From assembly GCF_037911585.1 (NCBI RefSeq), contig NZ_JBAJNS010000001.1, positions 5,553,001 through 5,617,000 on the forward strand: 64,000 bases of DNA, read 5' to 3'. The notes under the pieces were generated by a model that was given only the letters and a program-made list of their open reading frames with translations, did not search any database and was not told the DNA's origin. Within the stretch, counting starts at the first letter, position 1. Each line of letters starts with the position of its first letter. Both the position numbers and the translations under genes were made by a program. Positions 9,413 through 16,588 of the stretch are shown here, piece after piece. This stretch comes from Streptomyces sp. GSL17-111. Lineage in GTDB: Bacteria > Actinomycetota > Actinomycetes > Streptomycetales > Streptomycetaceae.

Positions 9413-10351
9413 ATGCAGCAGTACGCGGGGTCCGCCCAGGGCGGCCACCGTCCCGTTCCCCCCGGGCCTCTGCCGCGTCCGGCGCATCCGCCCGCCCCCG
9501 TCCGGGGGCCCGGCTGGGCCGGCCCGCCGCCGCACGGCGCGCCCCCCGGCGTCCCGCCGCACCGCCCGGCCCCGCCGCACCCGGCGCCGCCCGGCCCCGC
9601 GCCGGCTCCGCCGAGCCCCGCGCCGGCTCCGCCGCCCCGGCGGCCCGGCGGGGGCTCGCACCCCGCACCTCCTCCGCCGTCCGAAGGCACCGGCCAGATC
9701 CGGCTGCCCGTCGGCGCCCCCGTACAGATCCCGACACCGCCACCCGAGCCCGCGCCGGGGGCGGCCCCCGGCGGCTGGCCGCCGGACGCCACCCAGGTGC
9801 CCGTGGCGGTGCTGCTGATCGGCCCGGCCGGTGCGGGCAAGACGACCGTCGCCCGGCACTGGGCCGAGCGCCGCCGCGTGCCGACCGCGCACATCAGCCT
9901 CGACGACGTCCGCGAGTGGGTGCGCTCCGGTTTCGCCGACCCCCAGCAGGGCTGGAGCGACGGCTCGGAGACGCAGTACCGACTGGCCCGCCGCACCTGC
10001 GGCTTCGCCGCGCGCAACTTCCTCGCCAACGGCGTCTCCTGCATCCTCGACGACGCCGTCTTCCCCGACTGGCCCGTCGTCGGCCTCGGCGGCTGGAAGC
10101 GTCACGTCGGGCCCGGGCTCATCCCCGTGGTCCTGCTGCCGGGGCTCGACGTCGTCCTCGAACGCAACGCCGAGCGCAGCGGCAACCGGCGCCTCGCCGA
10201 CGAGGAGGTGGCCCGCATCCACGGGCGGATGGCCGGCTGGTACAGCAGCGGCCTCCCCATCATCGACAACACCCGGCACGACGTGGAGACTACCGCCCGC
10301 CTGCTCGACGAGGCCGTGGCGCGCAGCCTCGCCAGCCCGCCCGCCTGGTAG
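9413..10351 (+). CDS. Proline-rich P-loop kinase-like ATP-binding protein
   Basis: The 312 residues have two parts. The first 130 or so are a Pro/Gly/Ala-rich tail (PPGPLPRPAHPPAP and similar) that is probably disordered. Then comes a compact nucleotide-binding domain with Walker A GPAGAGKTT at about 137-145 (Lys143), an acidic HISLDDVREWV strand, an ILDDAVFPDW segment, and the basic LERNAERSGNRRL plus RIHGRMAGW. This is the AAA_33 / small-molecule or zeta-toxin kinase fold. No toxin partner lies next to it. The ATG at 9413 is chosen because upstream codons lack a start. The substrate cannot be inferred. It is a lone gene between aroQ and the M24 gene, followed by a possible hairpin terminator. 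Confidence 0.75.
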   Translation: MQQYAGSAQGGHRPVPPGPLPRPAHPPAPVRGPGWAGPPPHGAPPGVPPHRPAPPHPAPPGPAPAPPSPAPAPPPRRPGGGSHPAPPPPSEGTGQIRLPVGAPVQIPTPPPEPAPGAAPGGWPPDATQVPVAVLLIGPAGAGKTTVARHWAERRRVPTAHISLDDVREWVRSGFADPQQGWSDGSETQYRLARRTCGFAARNFLANGVSCILDDAVFPDWPVVGLGGWKRHVGPGLIPVVLLPGLDVVLERNAERSGNRRLADEEVARIHGRMAGWYSSGLPIIDNTRHDVETTARLLDEAVARSLASPPAW

Positions 10352-10371
10352 CGCGGGCCCGGCCGTGCGGG

Positions 10372-10399
10372 CGGGGCCGGATCACCCCGTCCGGCCCCG
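10372..10399 (+). terminator. Hairpin after the P-loop kinase gene
   Basis: Arms CGGGGCCGGA (10372-10381) and TCCGGCCCCG (10390-10399) pair perfectly over 10 bp around an 8-nt loop. There is no T-run, as is usual in this GC-rich group. It sits 20 bp after the kinase stop and before the next gene. Confidence 0.4.
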
Positions 10400-10441
10400 T
10401 GTGAGCGGCCGGGGGCGCCGGGGACCCGTACGCTCAGGGGC

Positions 10442-11560
10442 ATGTCCGAGGTGCACATGGCCCGACGCTCCCGGTTGCGGGAGCGGCCCACGGTGTCCGG
10501 CGCGGGCGACGGCACGGCCCTGCTGGTCTCCACGCCGGCCAATCTCCGCTACCTCACCGGGTGCGCGCCGCCCGGCGCGGTGCTGCTGCTGGACCCGGAC
10601 GGCCACGACACCCTGCTGACCCGCTCCGACACGGTGCCGCCGCCCGGCCTCGGGGACGGCTCCGACGCCCTGCGCGTCCGGTCGGTGCCCCCGCCGGCGG
10701 GGGACCCGGTGGTCACCGCGGGCGAGATCGCCGCCCGGGGCCGGGCCGGGACGCTCGCCGTGGAGGAGCACCACCTCACCGTCGCCCGGCACCGCGCCCT
10801 GGCCGCCGCGGCGCCCCGGCTGCGGCTGAGCGACCTCGGTCCGGCCGTCGAGCAGCAGCGGCTGGTCAAGGACGAGGAGGAGATCGCGGCGCTGCGCATC
10901 GCCGCCGAGATCACCGACCAGGCCCTGGGGGAGCTCCTGGAGTCGATCCTCGTCGGGCGGACCGAGCGTCACCTCGCGCTGGAGCTGGAGCGCCGGCTCA
11001 TCGACCACGGCGCCGACGGGCCGGCCTTCCCCACCTGCGTGGCCACCGGGCGTCACTCCGGGCTGGCCGACCACGTCCCCACCGACCGCCGGGTGGAGGA
11101 GGGCGACTTCCTCACCGTGCGGCTGGGTGCGTCCTACCGTGGCTACCGCTGCCGCATCGGCCGCACCTTCGTCATCGGCACGGCACCGGCCGACTGGCAG
11201 ATCCGGCTGTACGACCTGGTCTTCGCTGCCCAGCGGGCCGCCCGCGAGGCACTGGCGCCCGGGGTCCAGTTCCGGGAGGTGGACCGGGCGGCCCGTCAAC
11301 TCCTGGACGCGGCGGGCTATGCGGAAGCCCTCGGTCCGGCCGTGGGGGGAGGGATCGGACTCGAAATCGGAGAGGACCCGGTTCTGTCGCCCGAGGGCGT
11401 GGGTAAACTGGACGCTTGTGTGCCGGTCACCGTCGAACCGGGGGTTCACCTCCCCGGCAGGGGCGGTGTCCGGATCGATGACACACTCGTCGTCCGCTCG
11501 CAGTCGGACGGCGGGCCGGAGCTACTCACCATCACGACCAAGGAGCTGCTGGCTCTGTAG
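10442..11560 (+). CDS. Degenerate M24 (aminopeptidase P / Xaa-Pro) family protein, probably non-catalytic
   Basis: The 372 residues have the aminopeptidase P layout: a creatinase-like N-domain (LLVSTPANLRYLTG) and a pita-bread C-domain (KDEEEIAALRIAAEITDQAL). Four of the five metal-ligand positions are lost. The first Asp is Arg227 (VRLG instead of DxG), the second, 11 residues on, is Arg238 in YRCRIGRT, the ligand His of GHG is Gly303 in GGGIGLEIGE, and the last Glu is Asp in VRIDD. Only the Glu of TVEPG remains. It also lacks the His that normally precedes the conserved Glu in the HE pair (Gly310). It lies 71 bp before efp, the usual place for an intact pepQ/pepP in many Gram-positives. A regulatory or binding role is more likely than peptidase activity. 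Confidence 0.85.
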   Translation: MSEVHMARRSRLRERPTVSGAGDGTALLVSTPANLRYLTGCAPPGAVLLLDPDGHDTLLTRSDTVPPPGLGDGSDALRVRSVPPPAGDPVVTAGEIAARGRAGTLAVEEHHLTVARHRALAAAAPRLRLSDLGPAVEQQRLVKDEEEIAALRIAAEITDQALGELLESILVGRTERHLALELERRLIDHGADGPAFPTCVATGRHSGLADHVPTDRRVEEGDFLTVRLGASYRGYRCRIGRTFVIGTAPADWQIRLYDLVFAAQRAAREALAPGVQFREVDRAARQLLDAAGYAEALGPAVGGGIGLEIGEDPVLSPEGVGKLDACVPVTVEPGVHLPGRGGVRIDDTLVVRSQSDGGPELLTITTKELLAL

Positions 11561-11631
11561 CGTCCCGGCCGGGCCCACGGGGCCGGGGCGGGCCTTGGTT
11601 CCAAGCAGCGTCTGTAGGAGATTCCGCCACC

Positions 11632-12198
11632 GTGGCCACCACGAACGACCTGAAGAACGGCATGGTGCTCAAGCTCGACGCGGGCCAGCTCTGGTCCGTT
11701 GTCGAGTTCCAGCACGTCAAGCCCGGCAAGGGCCCTGCCTTCGTGCGCACCAAGCTGAAGAACGTGCTGTCCGGCAAGATCGTCGACAAGACGTTCAACG
11801 CCGGCACGAAGGTCGAGACCGCCACCGTCGACCGCCGCACGATGCAGTTCTCGTACATGGACGGCGAGTACTTCGTCTTCATGGACATGGACACCTACGA
11901 CCAGCTGCACGTCGACCGCAAGACCGTCGGCGAGGCCGCGAACTTCCTCATCGAGGGCTTCGAGCCCACGGTCGCCATGTACGAGGGCGAGGTGCTCTTC
12001 GTCGAGCTGCCCGCCTCCGTCGAGCTCGTCATCGAGCACACCGAGCCCGGTGTGCAGGGCGACCGCTCCACCGGCGGCAGCAAGCCCGCGCGGCTGGAGA
12101 CCGGTTACGAGATCGGCGTGCCGCTGTTCATCACGACCGGTGAGAAGATCAAGGTCGACACCCGTTCCGGCGAGTACCTCGGCCGGGTGAACAGCTAA
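11632..12198 (+). CDS. efp: Elongation factor P
   Basis: EF-P binds the ribosome between the P and E sites and relieves stalling at consecutive prolines. The 188 residues show three OB-like domains, with the decoding-independent loop KPGKGPAF and the tip Lys at position 33, then DKTFNAGTKVE and the C-terminal signature GVPLFITTGEKIKVDTRSGEYLGR. The Pro-Gly-Lys-Gly-Pro tip resembles the EF-P variant of actinobacteria reported to work without lysyl modification, and no modification gene lies nearby. The start is GTG 11632 behind TAGGAG. nusB follows after 2 bp, so the two genes are cotranscribed. Confidence 0.97.
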   Translation: MATTNDLKNGMVLKLDAGQLWSVVEFQHVKPGKGPAFVRTKLKNVLSGKIVDKTFNAGTKVETATVDRRTMQFSYMDGEYFVFMDMDTYDQLHVDRKTVGEAANFLIEGFEPTVAMYEGEVLFVELPASVELVIEHTEPGVQGDRSTGGSKPARLETGYEIGVPLFITTGEKIKVDTRSGEYLGRVNS

Positions 12199-12200
12199 CC

Positions 12201-12626
12201 GTGGCCGCTCGCACGAAAGCACGCAAGCGCGCCTTCCAGATCCTCTTCGAGTCCGACCAGCGGGGCGCGGACGTCGCCTCGGTCCTGGCCGACTGGGTCC
12301 GGCACGCCCGCAGCGACACCCGGCAGCCACCGGTGAGCGAGTACACGATGCAGCTCGTCGAGGGGTACGCGCGCCACGCGGACCGCATCGACGAGCTGAT
12401 CTCCTCGCACTCCGTGAGCTGGACGCTGGACCGCATGCCGGCCGTGGACCGGAACCTGCTGCGGCTGGGCGCCTACGAGCTGCTGTGGGAGGACGGGACG
12501 CCGGACGCGGTGGTGCTCGACGAGTGCGTGCAGCTCGCCAAGGAGTTCTCCACGGACGAGTCGCCGTCCTTCATCAACGGCCTTCTCGGTCGGCTGAAGG
12601 ATCTCGGCCCCACGCTGCGCGACTGA
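12201..12626 (+). CDS. nusB: Transcription antitermination protein NusB
   Basis: NusB binds boxA RNA with NusE (S10) and supports rRNA antitermination. The 141 residues are all-helical with the N-terminal ARTKARKRAFQILFESDQRG signature, the LVEGYARHADRIDELI helix, MPAVDRNLLRLGAYELLW, and the terminal FINGLLGRL. It starts with GTG 12201, two bases after the efp stop, and is followed by a strong terminator, so it closes the efp-nusB transcript. Confidence 0.96.
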   Translation: MAARTKARKRAFQILFESDQRGADVASVLADWVRHARSDTRQPPVSEYTMQLVEGYARHADRIDELISSHSVSWTLDRMPAVDRNLLRLGAYELLWEDGTPDAVVLDECVQLAKEFSTDESPSFINGLLGRLKDLGPTLRD

Positions 12627-12646
12627 AGAGCCCCGCTTCCGCCGAA

Positions 12647-12688
12647 AGGCCCCCGCGACACCCGAGGACATCGGGGTGGCGGGGGCCT
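12647..12688 (+). terminator. Intrinsic terminator of the efp-nusB transcript
   Basis: Arms AGGCCCCCGC (12647-12656) and GCGGGGGCCT (12679-12688) pair perfectly. A second inner pairing, CACCCGA with TCGGGGTG, extends the stem. CTTCC follows. It lies 20 bp after nusB. Confidence 0.75.
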
Positions 12689-12739
12689 CTTCCGTCGCTG
12701 CGGTCCCTCTCCCTCGCTGCGGACGCGGGGCCGTCAGAA

Positions 12740-12788
12740 CACCTCCGCCCCACCCCCCCCGGCTGGGCGGGGGAGCGGGGCGGAGGTG
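12740..12788 (-). terminator. Terminator for bldD (may also act on +)
   Basis: Arms CACCTCCGCCCC (12740-12751) and GGGGCGGAGGTG (12777-12788) pair perfectly over 12 bp. The hairpin sits just beyond the bldD stop on the minus strand. With the nusB terminator it insulates the convergent nusB and bldD genes. Confidence 0.65.
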
Positions 12789-12811
12789 ACGTTTCTTCGG
12801 CTACCCGGCCG

Positions 12812-13312
12812 TCACGCGTCCTCGTGCGCGACCGCACGGCGGGCGTCCGCGTCCAGCACGCCCCAGCTGATGAGCTGCTCGGTCAGCACCGAGGGCGACT
12901 GGTCGTAGATGACGGCGAGGGTGCGCAGGTCGTCCTGACGGATCGAGAGCACCTTGCCGTTGTAGTCCCCGCGCTGGCTCTGGATCGTCGCGGCGTACCG
13001 CTGCAGCGGACCGGCCTTGTCGGCCGGGACGTGCGCGAGGCGCTCCAGGTCGAGGACGAGCTTCGGCGGCGGCTCGGCCGCGCCGCCGGGCGTGCTGCCC
13101 GGCAGCAGCTCCTGCACCGGGACGCCGTAGAAGTCCGCCAGCTCGGCGAGGCGCTGCACGGTCACCGCGCGGTCGCCGCGCTCGTACGAGCCCACCACGA
13201 CCGCCTTCCAGCGGCCCTGGGACTTCTCTTCGACGCCATGGAGGGAGAGGCCCTGCTGGGTGCGGATGGCCCGGAGCTTGGCACCGAGCTGTTTGGCGTA
13301 TTCGCTGGACAT
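12812..13312 (-). CDS. bldD: Developmental master regulator BldD
   Basis: BldD represses sporulation genes during vegetative growth when dimerised by tetrameric cyclic di-GMP. The 166 residues begin MSSEYAKQLGAKLR. An XRE-type helix-turn-helix occupies roughly residues 9-70 (LSLHGVEEKSQGRWKAVVVGSYERGDRAVT). The C-terminal domain carries the ligand signature RGD-X8-RQDD at 114-128, complete and at the expected spacing. A longer in-frame extension to 13504 exists, but the ATG at 13312 matches the known protein. The gene stands alone on the minus strand between two + operons, with its own promoter and a BldD-type operator, consistent with known autoregulation. Confidence 0.97.
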   Translation of the reverse strand: MSSEYAKQLGAKLRAIRTQQGLSLHGVEEKSQGRWKAVVVGSYERGDRAVTVQRLAELADFYGVPVQELLPGSTPGGAAEPPPKLVLDLERLAHVPADKAGPLQRYAATIQSQRGDYNGKVLSIRQDDLRTLAVIYDQSPSVLTEQLISWGVLDADARRAVAHEDA

Positions 13313-13349
13313 GTGGCTCCCCGGAAAGAGGCGTTGGTAACTCACTGTG

Positions 13350-13378
13350 AGGTTACGCAGCGTAATGTACGGCGTCAA
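13350..13378 (-). promoter_or_regulatory. bldD promoter
   Basis: On the minus strand a -35 TTGACG (13373-13378) is followed after exactly 17 bp by a -10 TAACCT (13350-13355). This fits the principal sigma factor. The predicted start lies about 30 bp before the bldD ATG. Confidence 0.65.
13352..13366. promoter_or_regulatory. BldD operator overlapping the bldD promoter
   Basis: The palindrome TTACGCAGCGTAA (13353-13365), with one flanking base each side, fits every fixed position of the published BldD consensus nTnACnC(A/T)GnGTnAn. It overlaps the -10 element, the right place for autorepression. A second imperfect palindrome, GTAACTCACTGTGAGGTTAC at 13337-13356, lies immediately downstream and may extend the site. 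Confidence 0.75.
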
Positions 13379-13520
13379 GCCGAGGATGTCGACCACCTGG
13401 GCCCCAGACGCCTCACCCGTCCCAACGGCCCCCGCTGACCAGCGCGAACGCCGATCCGCAACCCCGCCGAGCCCAGGGGGCCGTCCGGGGGCTGCCGGCG
13501 TCACCCGATACCCGGCCTGC

Positions 13521-13526
13521 TACCGT
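13521..13526 (+). promoter_or_regulatory. Candidate -10 of the pyr operon promoter
   Basis: TACCGT preceded by TGC forms an extended -10 about 30 bp upstream of the PyrR-binding hairpin. No good -35 is present at 17-18 bp. The assignment rests on position and the extended -10 only. Confidence 0.35.
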
Positions 13527-13556
13527 GGAGCGGCACGATCCAGGCGTCCTTTAAGG

Positions 13557-13574
13557 CCCGTCCCGTGAGGCGGG
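13557..13574 (+). promoter_or_regulatory. PyrR-binding RNA hairpin in the pyr leader
   Basis: CCCG (13557-13560) pairs with CGGG (13571-13574) around the loop TCCCGTGAGG. Within it GTCCCGTGAGGC matches the PyrR binding-loop consensus (UCCNGNGAGG core). The stem ends one base before the ribosome-binding site AAGGAGG (13576-13582) of pyrR. There is no room for a separate terminator, so PyrR-UMP binding would act on ribosome access, as described for mycobacterial pyrR, rather than by the attenuation of Bacillus. Confidence 0.7.
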
Positions 13575-13592
13575 GAAGGAGGTCCTTTACCC

Positions 13593-14201
13593 ATGGGTAA
13601 CACGGACAACACCGGCAGCAGCGCCACCCGCGCCGACGGCGCTCCCGGCCGTCCCGTCCTCGAGGGACCGGACATCGCGCGGGTCCTCACCCGCATCGCC
13701 CACGAGATCGTCGAGCGCGCCAAGGGCGCGGACGACGTCGTGCTCCTCGGCATCCCGACCCGTGGCGTCCACCTGGCGCAGCGGCTCGCCGCCAAGCTCG
13801 CGGAGATCACCGGGCGGCCCACCCCGGTCGGCTCGCTGGACATCACGATGTACCGCGACGACCTGCGGCTGCGCCCCGCCCGCGCCCTCGCCCGCACCGA
13901 GATCCCCGGCGACGGCATCGAGGGCGCCCTCGTCGTGCTCGTCGACGACGTGCTCTTCTCCGGGCGCACCATCCGCGCCGCCCTCGACGCCTTGGGCGAC
14001 CTCGGCCGGCCCCGTGCCGTGCAACTCGCCGTCCTCGTCGACCGGGGCCACCGCGAGCTGCCCATCCGCGCCGACTACGTGGGCAAGAACCTGCCCACGT
14101 CCCTGCGCGAGACCGTCCGCGTCCAGCTCGCCGAGGAGGACGGCCGCGACGGCGTGCTGCTCGGTCTGCGCGAGGCCGCAGCGGCCGACGACGAGCGCTA
14201 G
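13593..14201 (+). CDS. pyrR: Bifunctional pyr operon regulator PyrR / uracil phosphoribosyltransferase
   Basis: PyrR senses UMP and PRPP, binds pyr mRNA leaders and has weak uracil phosphoribosyltransferase activity. The 202 residues include a 20-residue Gly/Ser/Asp tail, then VLEGPDIARVLTRIAHEIVER, LLGIPTRGVHLAQRL, and the PRPP loop LVVLVDDVLFSGRT. The later VDRGHRELPIRADYVGKNLPTS segment is typical of PyrR. The ATG at 13593 follows a perfect AAGGAGG. It is the first gene of the pyrimidine operon and has its likely RNA target directly upstream. Confidence 0.96.
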   Translation: MGNTDNTGSSATRADGAPGRPVLEGPDIARVLTRIAHEIVERAKGADDVVLLGIPTRGVHLAQRLAAKLAEITGRPTPVGSLDITMYRDDLRLRPARALARTEIPGDGIEGALVVLVDDVLFSGRTIRAALDALGDLGRPRAVQLAVLVDRGHRELPIRADYVGKNLPTSLRETVRVQLAEEDGRDGVLLGLREAAAADDER

Positions 14202-14309
14202 CACCCACCCGCGCCCGAGCACCGCCGCCCCCGCCGGGCCGCCGCCGGCGGGCCCGCCCGCACGCCCCCGCACCCCGGCACGCCCGCCCTCACCCACGGA
14301 AGGCAACAG

Positions 14310-15299
14310 ATGGAGCGCCATCTCATCTCGGCCGCCGATCTCACCCGCGACGACGCCGTCCTCGTCCTCGACACCGCCGAGGAACTGGCCCGACTCGCCG
14401 ACCGACCGATCAAGAAGCTGCCGACGCTGCGGGGCCGCACCGTCGTCAACCTCTTCTTCGAGGACTCCACCCGGACCCGCATCTCCTTCGAGGCCGCGGC
14501 CAAGCGGCTCTCCGCCGATGTGATCAACTTCTCGGCCAAGGGCTCCTCGGTCTCCAAGGGGGAGTCGCTCAAGGACACCGCCCTGACCCTGGAGGCGATG
14601 GGCGCGGACGCCGTCGTCATCCGGCACCACGACTCCGGAGCGCCCCACCGCCTGGCCACCTCCGGCTGGATCGGCGGCTCCGTCGTCAACGCGGGCGACG
14701 GCACGCACGAGCACCCCACCCAGGCCCTGCTGGACGCCTTCACCCTGCGTCGGCGCCTGGGAACGGGCCGGGGCGGCGACCTCGGCGGGCGCCGCGTGAC
14801 GATCGTCGGCGACATCCTGCACAGCCGCGTCGCCCGCTCCAACGTGCACCTGCTGAGCACGCTCGGAGCCGAGGTCACCCTCGTCGCCCCGCCCACCCTG
14901 GTCCCGGTCGGCGTCCACGCCTGGCCGTGCGAGGTCTCCTACGACCTGGACGCCGTCCTCCCCACGTCCGACGCCGTGATGACGCTGCGCGTCCAGCGCG
15001 AGCGGATGAACGCCGCCTACTTCCCCACCGAGCGTGAGTACGCCCGCCGTTACGGCCTGGACGGCGGCCGCATGGCGCGGATGCCCGGGCACGCCCTGGT
15101 GATGCACCCCGGGCCGATGAACCGGGGCATGGAGATCACCGCCGACGTCGCCGACTCCGACCGGTGCACCGCCGTGGAGCAGGTGACCAACGGCGTCAGC
15201 ACCCGCATGGCCGTCCTGTACCTGCTGCTCGGGGGAGCCGCGCTGGGCGGCGCACCCACCGAGCACGCCGCCGAGAACAGCGCTGAGGAGAACACGTGA
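14310..15299 (+). CDS. pyrB: Aspartate carbamoyltransferase catalytic chain
   Basis: The enzyme joins carbamoyl phosphate and aspartate, the first committed pyrimidine step. The 329 residues show the carbamoyl-phosphate signature FFEDSTRTRISFEAA, the SSVSKGESLKDT loop with its active-site Ser and Lys, and GDGTHEHPTQALLD. The aspartate-domain MTLRVQRERM and MHPGPMNRG follow. No regulatory pyrI chain is present in the operon. A 108-bp C-rich gap separates it from pyrR. The ATG at 14310 has GGAAGG upstream, and the stop overlaps the pyrC GTG. Confidence 0.97.
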   Translation: MERHLISAADLTRDDAVLVLDTAEELARLADRPIKKLPTLRGRTVVNLFFEDSTRTRISFEAAAKRLSADVINFSAKGSSVSKGESLKDTALTLEAMGADAVVIRHHDSGAPHRLATSGWIGGSVVNAGDGTHEHPTQALLDAFTLRRRLGTGRGGDLGGRRVTIVGDILHSRVARSNVHLLSTLGAEVTLVAPPTLVPVGVHAWPCEVSYDLDAVLPTSDAVMTLRVQRERMNAAYFPTEREYARRYGLDGGRMARMPGHALVMHPGPMNRGMEITADVADSDRCTAVEQVTNGVSTRMAVLYLLLGGAALGGAPTEHAAENSAEENT

Positions 15300-16588
15300 A
15301 CACCGAGAAGATCCTGATCCGCGGCGCCCGCGTCCTCGGCGGCCCCGCGCGGGACGTCCTCGTCGACGGCGAGACGATCGCCGAGGTCGGCACCGGACTG
15401 TCCGCCGACGGCGCGCGCGTCGTCGAGGCGGAGGGCCAGGTCCTCCTGCCCGGCCTGGTCGACCTGCACACCCACCTGCGCGAGCCCGGCCGGGAGGACT
15501 CCGAGACCGTCCTCACCGGTACGCGGGCCGCCGCCCGTGGCGGCTTCACCGCCGTGCACGCCATGGCCAACACCTTCCCCGTCGCGGACACCGCGGGCGT
15601 CGTGGAGCAGGTGTGGCGGCTGGGCCGCGAGTCCGGCTACTGCGACGTGCAGCCGGTCGGCGCCGTCACCGTGGGCCTCGCCGGGAAGCAGCTCGCCGAG
15701 CTGGGCGCCATGCACGAGTCGGCCGCCGGTGTCACCGTCTTCTCCGACGACGGCAAGTGCGTCGACGACGCGGTGATCATGCGGCGCGCCCTGGAGTACG
15801 TCAAGGCGTTCGACGGCGTCATCGCCCAGCACGCCCAGGAGCCCCGGCTGACCGAGGGCGCCCAGATGAACGAGGGCGTGGTCTCCGCCGAGCTGGGGCT
15901 CGGCGGCTGGCCGGCCGTCGCGGAGGAGTCCATCGTCTCCCGCGACGTGCTGCTCGCCGCGCACGTCGGCTCCCGCGTGCACATCTGCCACCTGTCGACG
16001 GCCGGCTCGGTGGAGATCGTGCGCTGGGCCAAGTCCAAGGGCTGGAACGTGACCGCCGAGGTCACCCCGCACCACCTGCTGCTGACCGACGAGCTGGTGC
16101 GCTCCTACGACCCCGTCTACAAGGTGAACCCCCCGCTGCGCACCCAGGACGACGTCCTCGCCCTGCGCGCGGCCCTCGCGGACGGCACCATCGACTGCGT
16201 CGCCACCGACCACGCCCCGCACCCGCACGAGGACAAGGACTGCGAGTGGGGCGCCGCCGCCATGGGCATGGTCGGTCTGGAGACCGCGCTGTCCGTCGTG
16301 CAGCACACCATGGTCGACACCGGGCTGCTGGACTGGGCGCAGGTCGCCGAGCGGATGTCGTTCCGCCCCGCCCGCATCGGCCGGCTCACCGGTCAGGGCC
16401 GTCCCGTCTCGGCGGGTGAGCCCGCCAACCTCACGCTGGTCGATCCGGCATACCGTGGTCGGGTGGACCCCGCGGGTTTCGCCTCCCGCAGCCGCAACAC
16501 CCCCTACCGGGGCAGCGAGCTGCCGGGCCGCGTCACCCACACCTTCCTGCGGGGCCGGGCCACGGTGACCGACGGAAAGCTGGCGTGA
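15296..16588 (+). CDS. pyrC: Dihydroorotase
   Basis: This zinc amidohydrolase cyclises carbamoyl aspartate to dihydroorotate. The 430 residues are those of the class I (long) type. The metal site HTH lies in LVDLHTHLREPG, substrate-binding residues in FTAVHAMANTFP, further ligand histidines in IAQHAQEP and VHICHLSTAGS, and the catalytic Asp in CVATDHAPHPHEDKD. One oddity is Ala where many have a cysteine or Pro near the PNT segment. It starts with GTG 15296 inside the pyrB stop and is coupled to the next gene the same way. Confidence 0.97.
   Translation: MNTEKILIRGARVLGGPARDVLVDGETIAEVGTGLSADGARVVEAEGQVLLPGLVDLHTHLREPGREDSETVLTGTRAAARGGFTAVHAMANTFPVADTAGVVEQVWRLGRESGYCDVQPVGAVTVGLAGKQLAELGAMHESAAGVTVFSDDGKCVDDAVIMRRALEYVKAFDGVIAQHAQEPRLTEGAQMNEGVVSAELGLGGWPAVAEESIVSRDVLLAAHVGSRVHICHLSTAGSVEIVRWAKSKGWNVTAEVTPHHLLLTDELVRSYDPVYKVNPPLRTQDDVLALRAALADGTIDCVATDHAPHPHEDKDCEWGAAAMGMVGLETALSVVQHTMVDTGLLDWAQVAERMSFRPARIGRLTGQGRPVSAGEPANLTLVDPAYRGRVDPAGFASRSRNTPYRGSELPGRVTHTFLRGRATVTDGKLA

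Noticed and set aside
12812..13504. A 230-residue form of BldD
   Set aside because: The 64 extra residues cover the promoter and operator; the ATG at 13312 gives the known protein.
14202..14309. A C-rich, G-poor pyrR-pyrB leader as a Rho site or attenuator
   Set aside because: The stretch is C-rich with a small CCCGCCG/CGGCGGG hairpin, but this composition is common here and nothing specific supports regulation.
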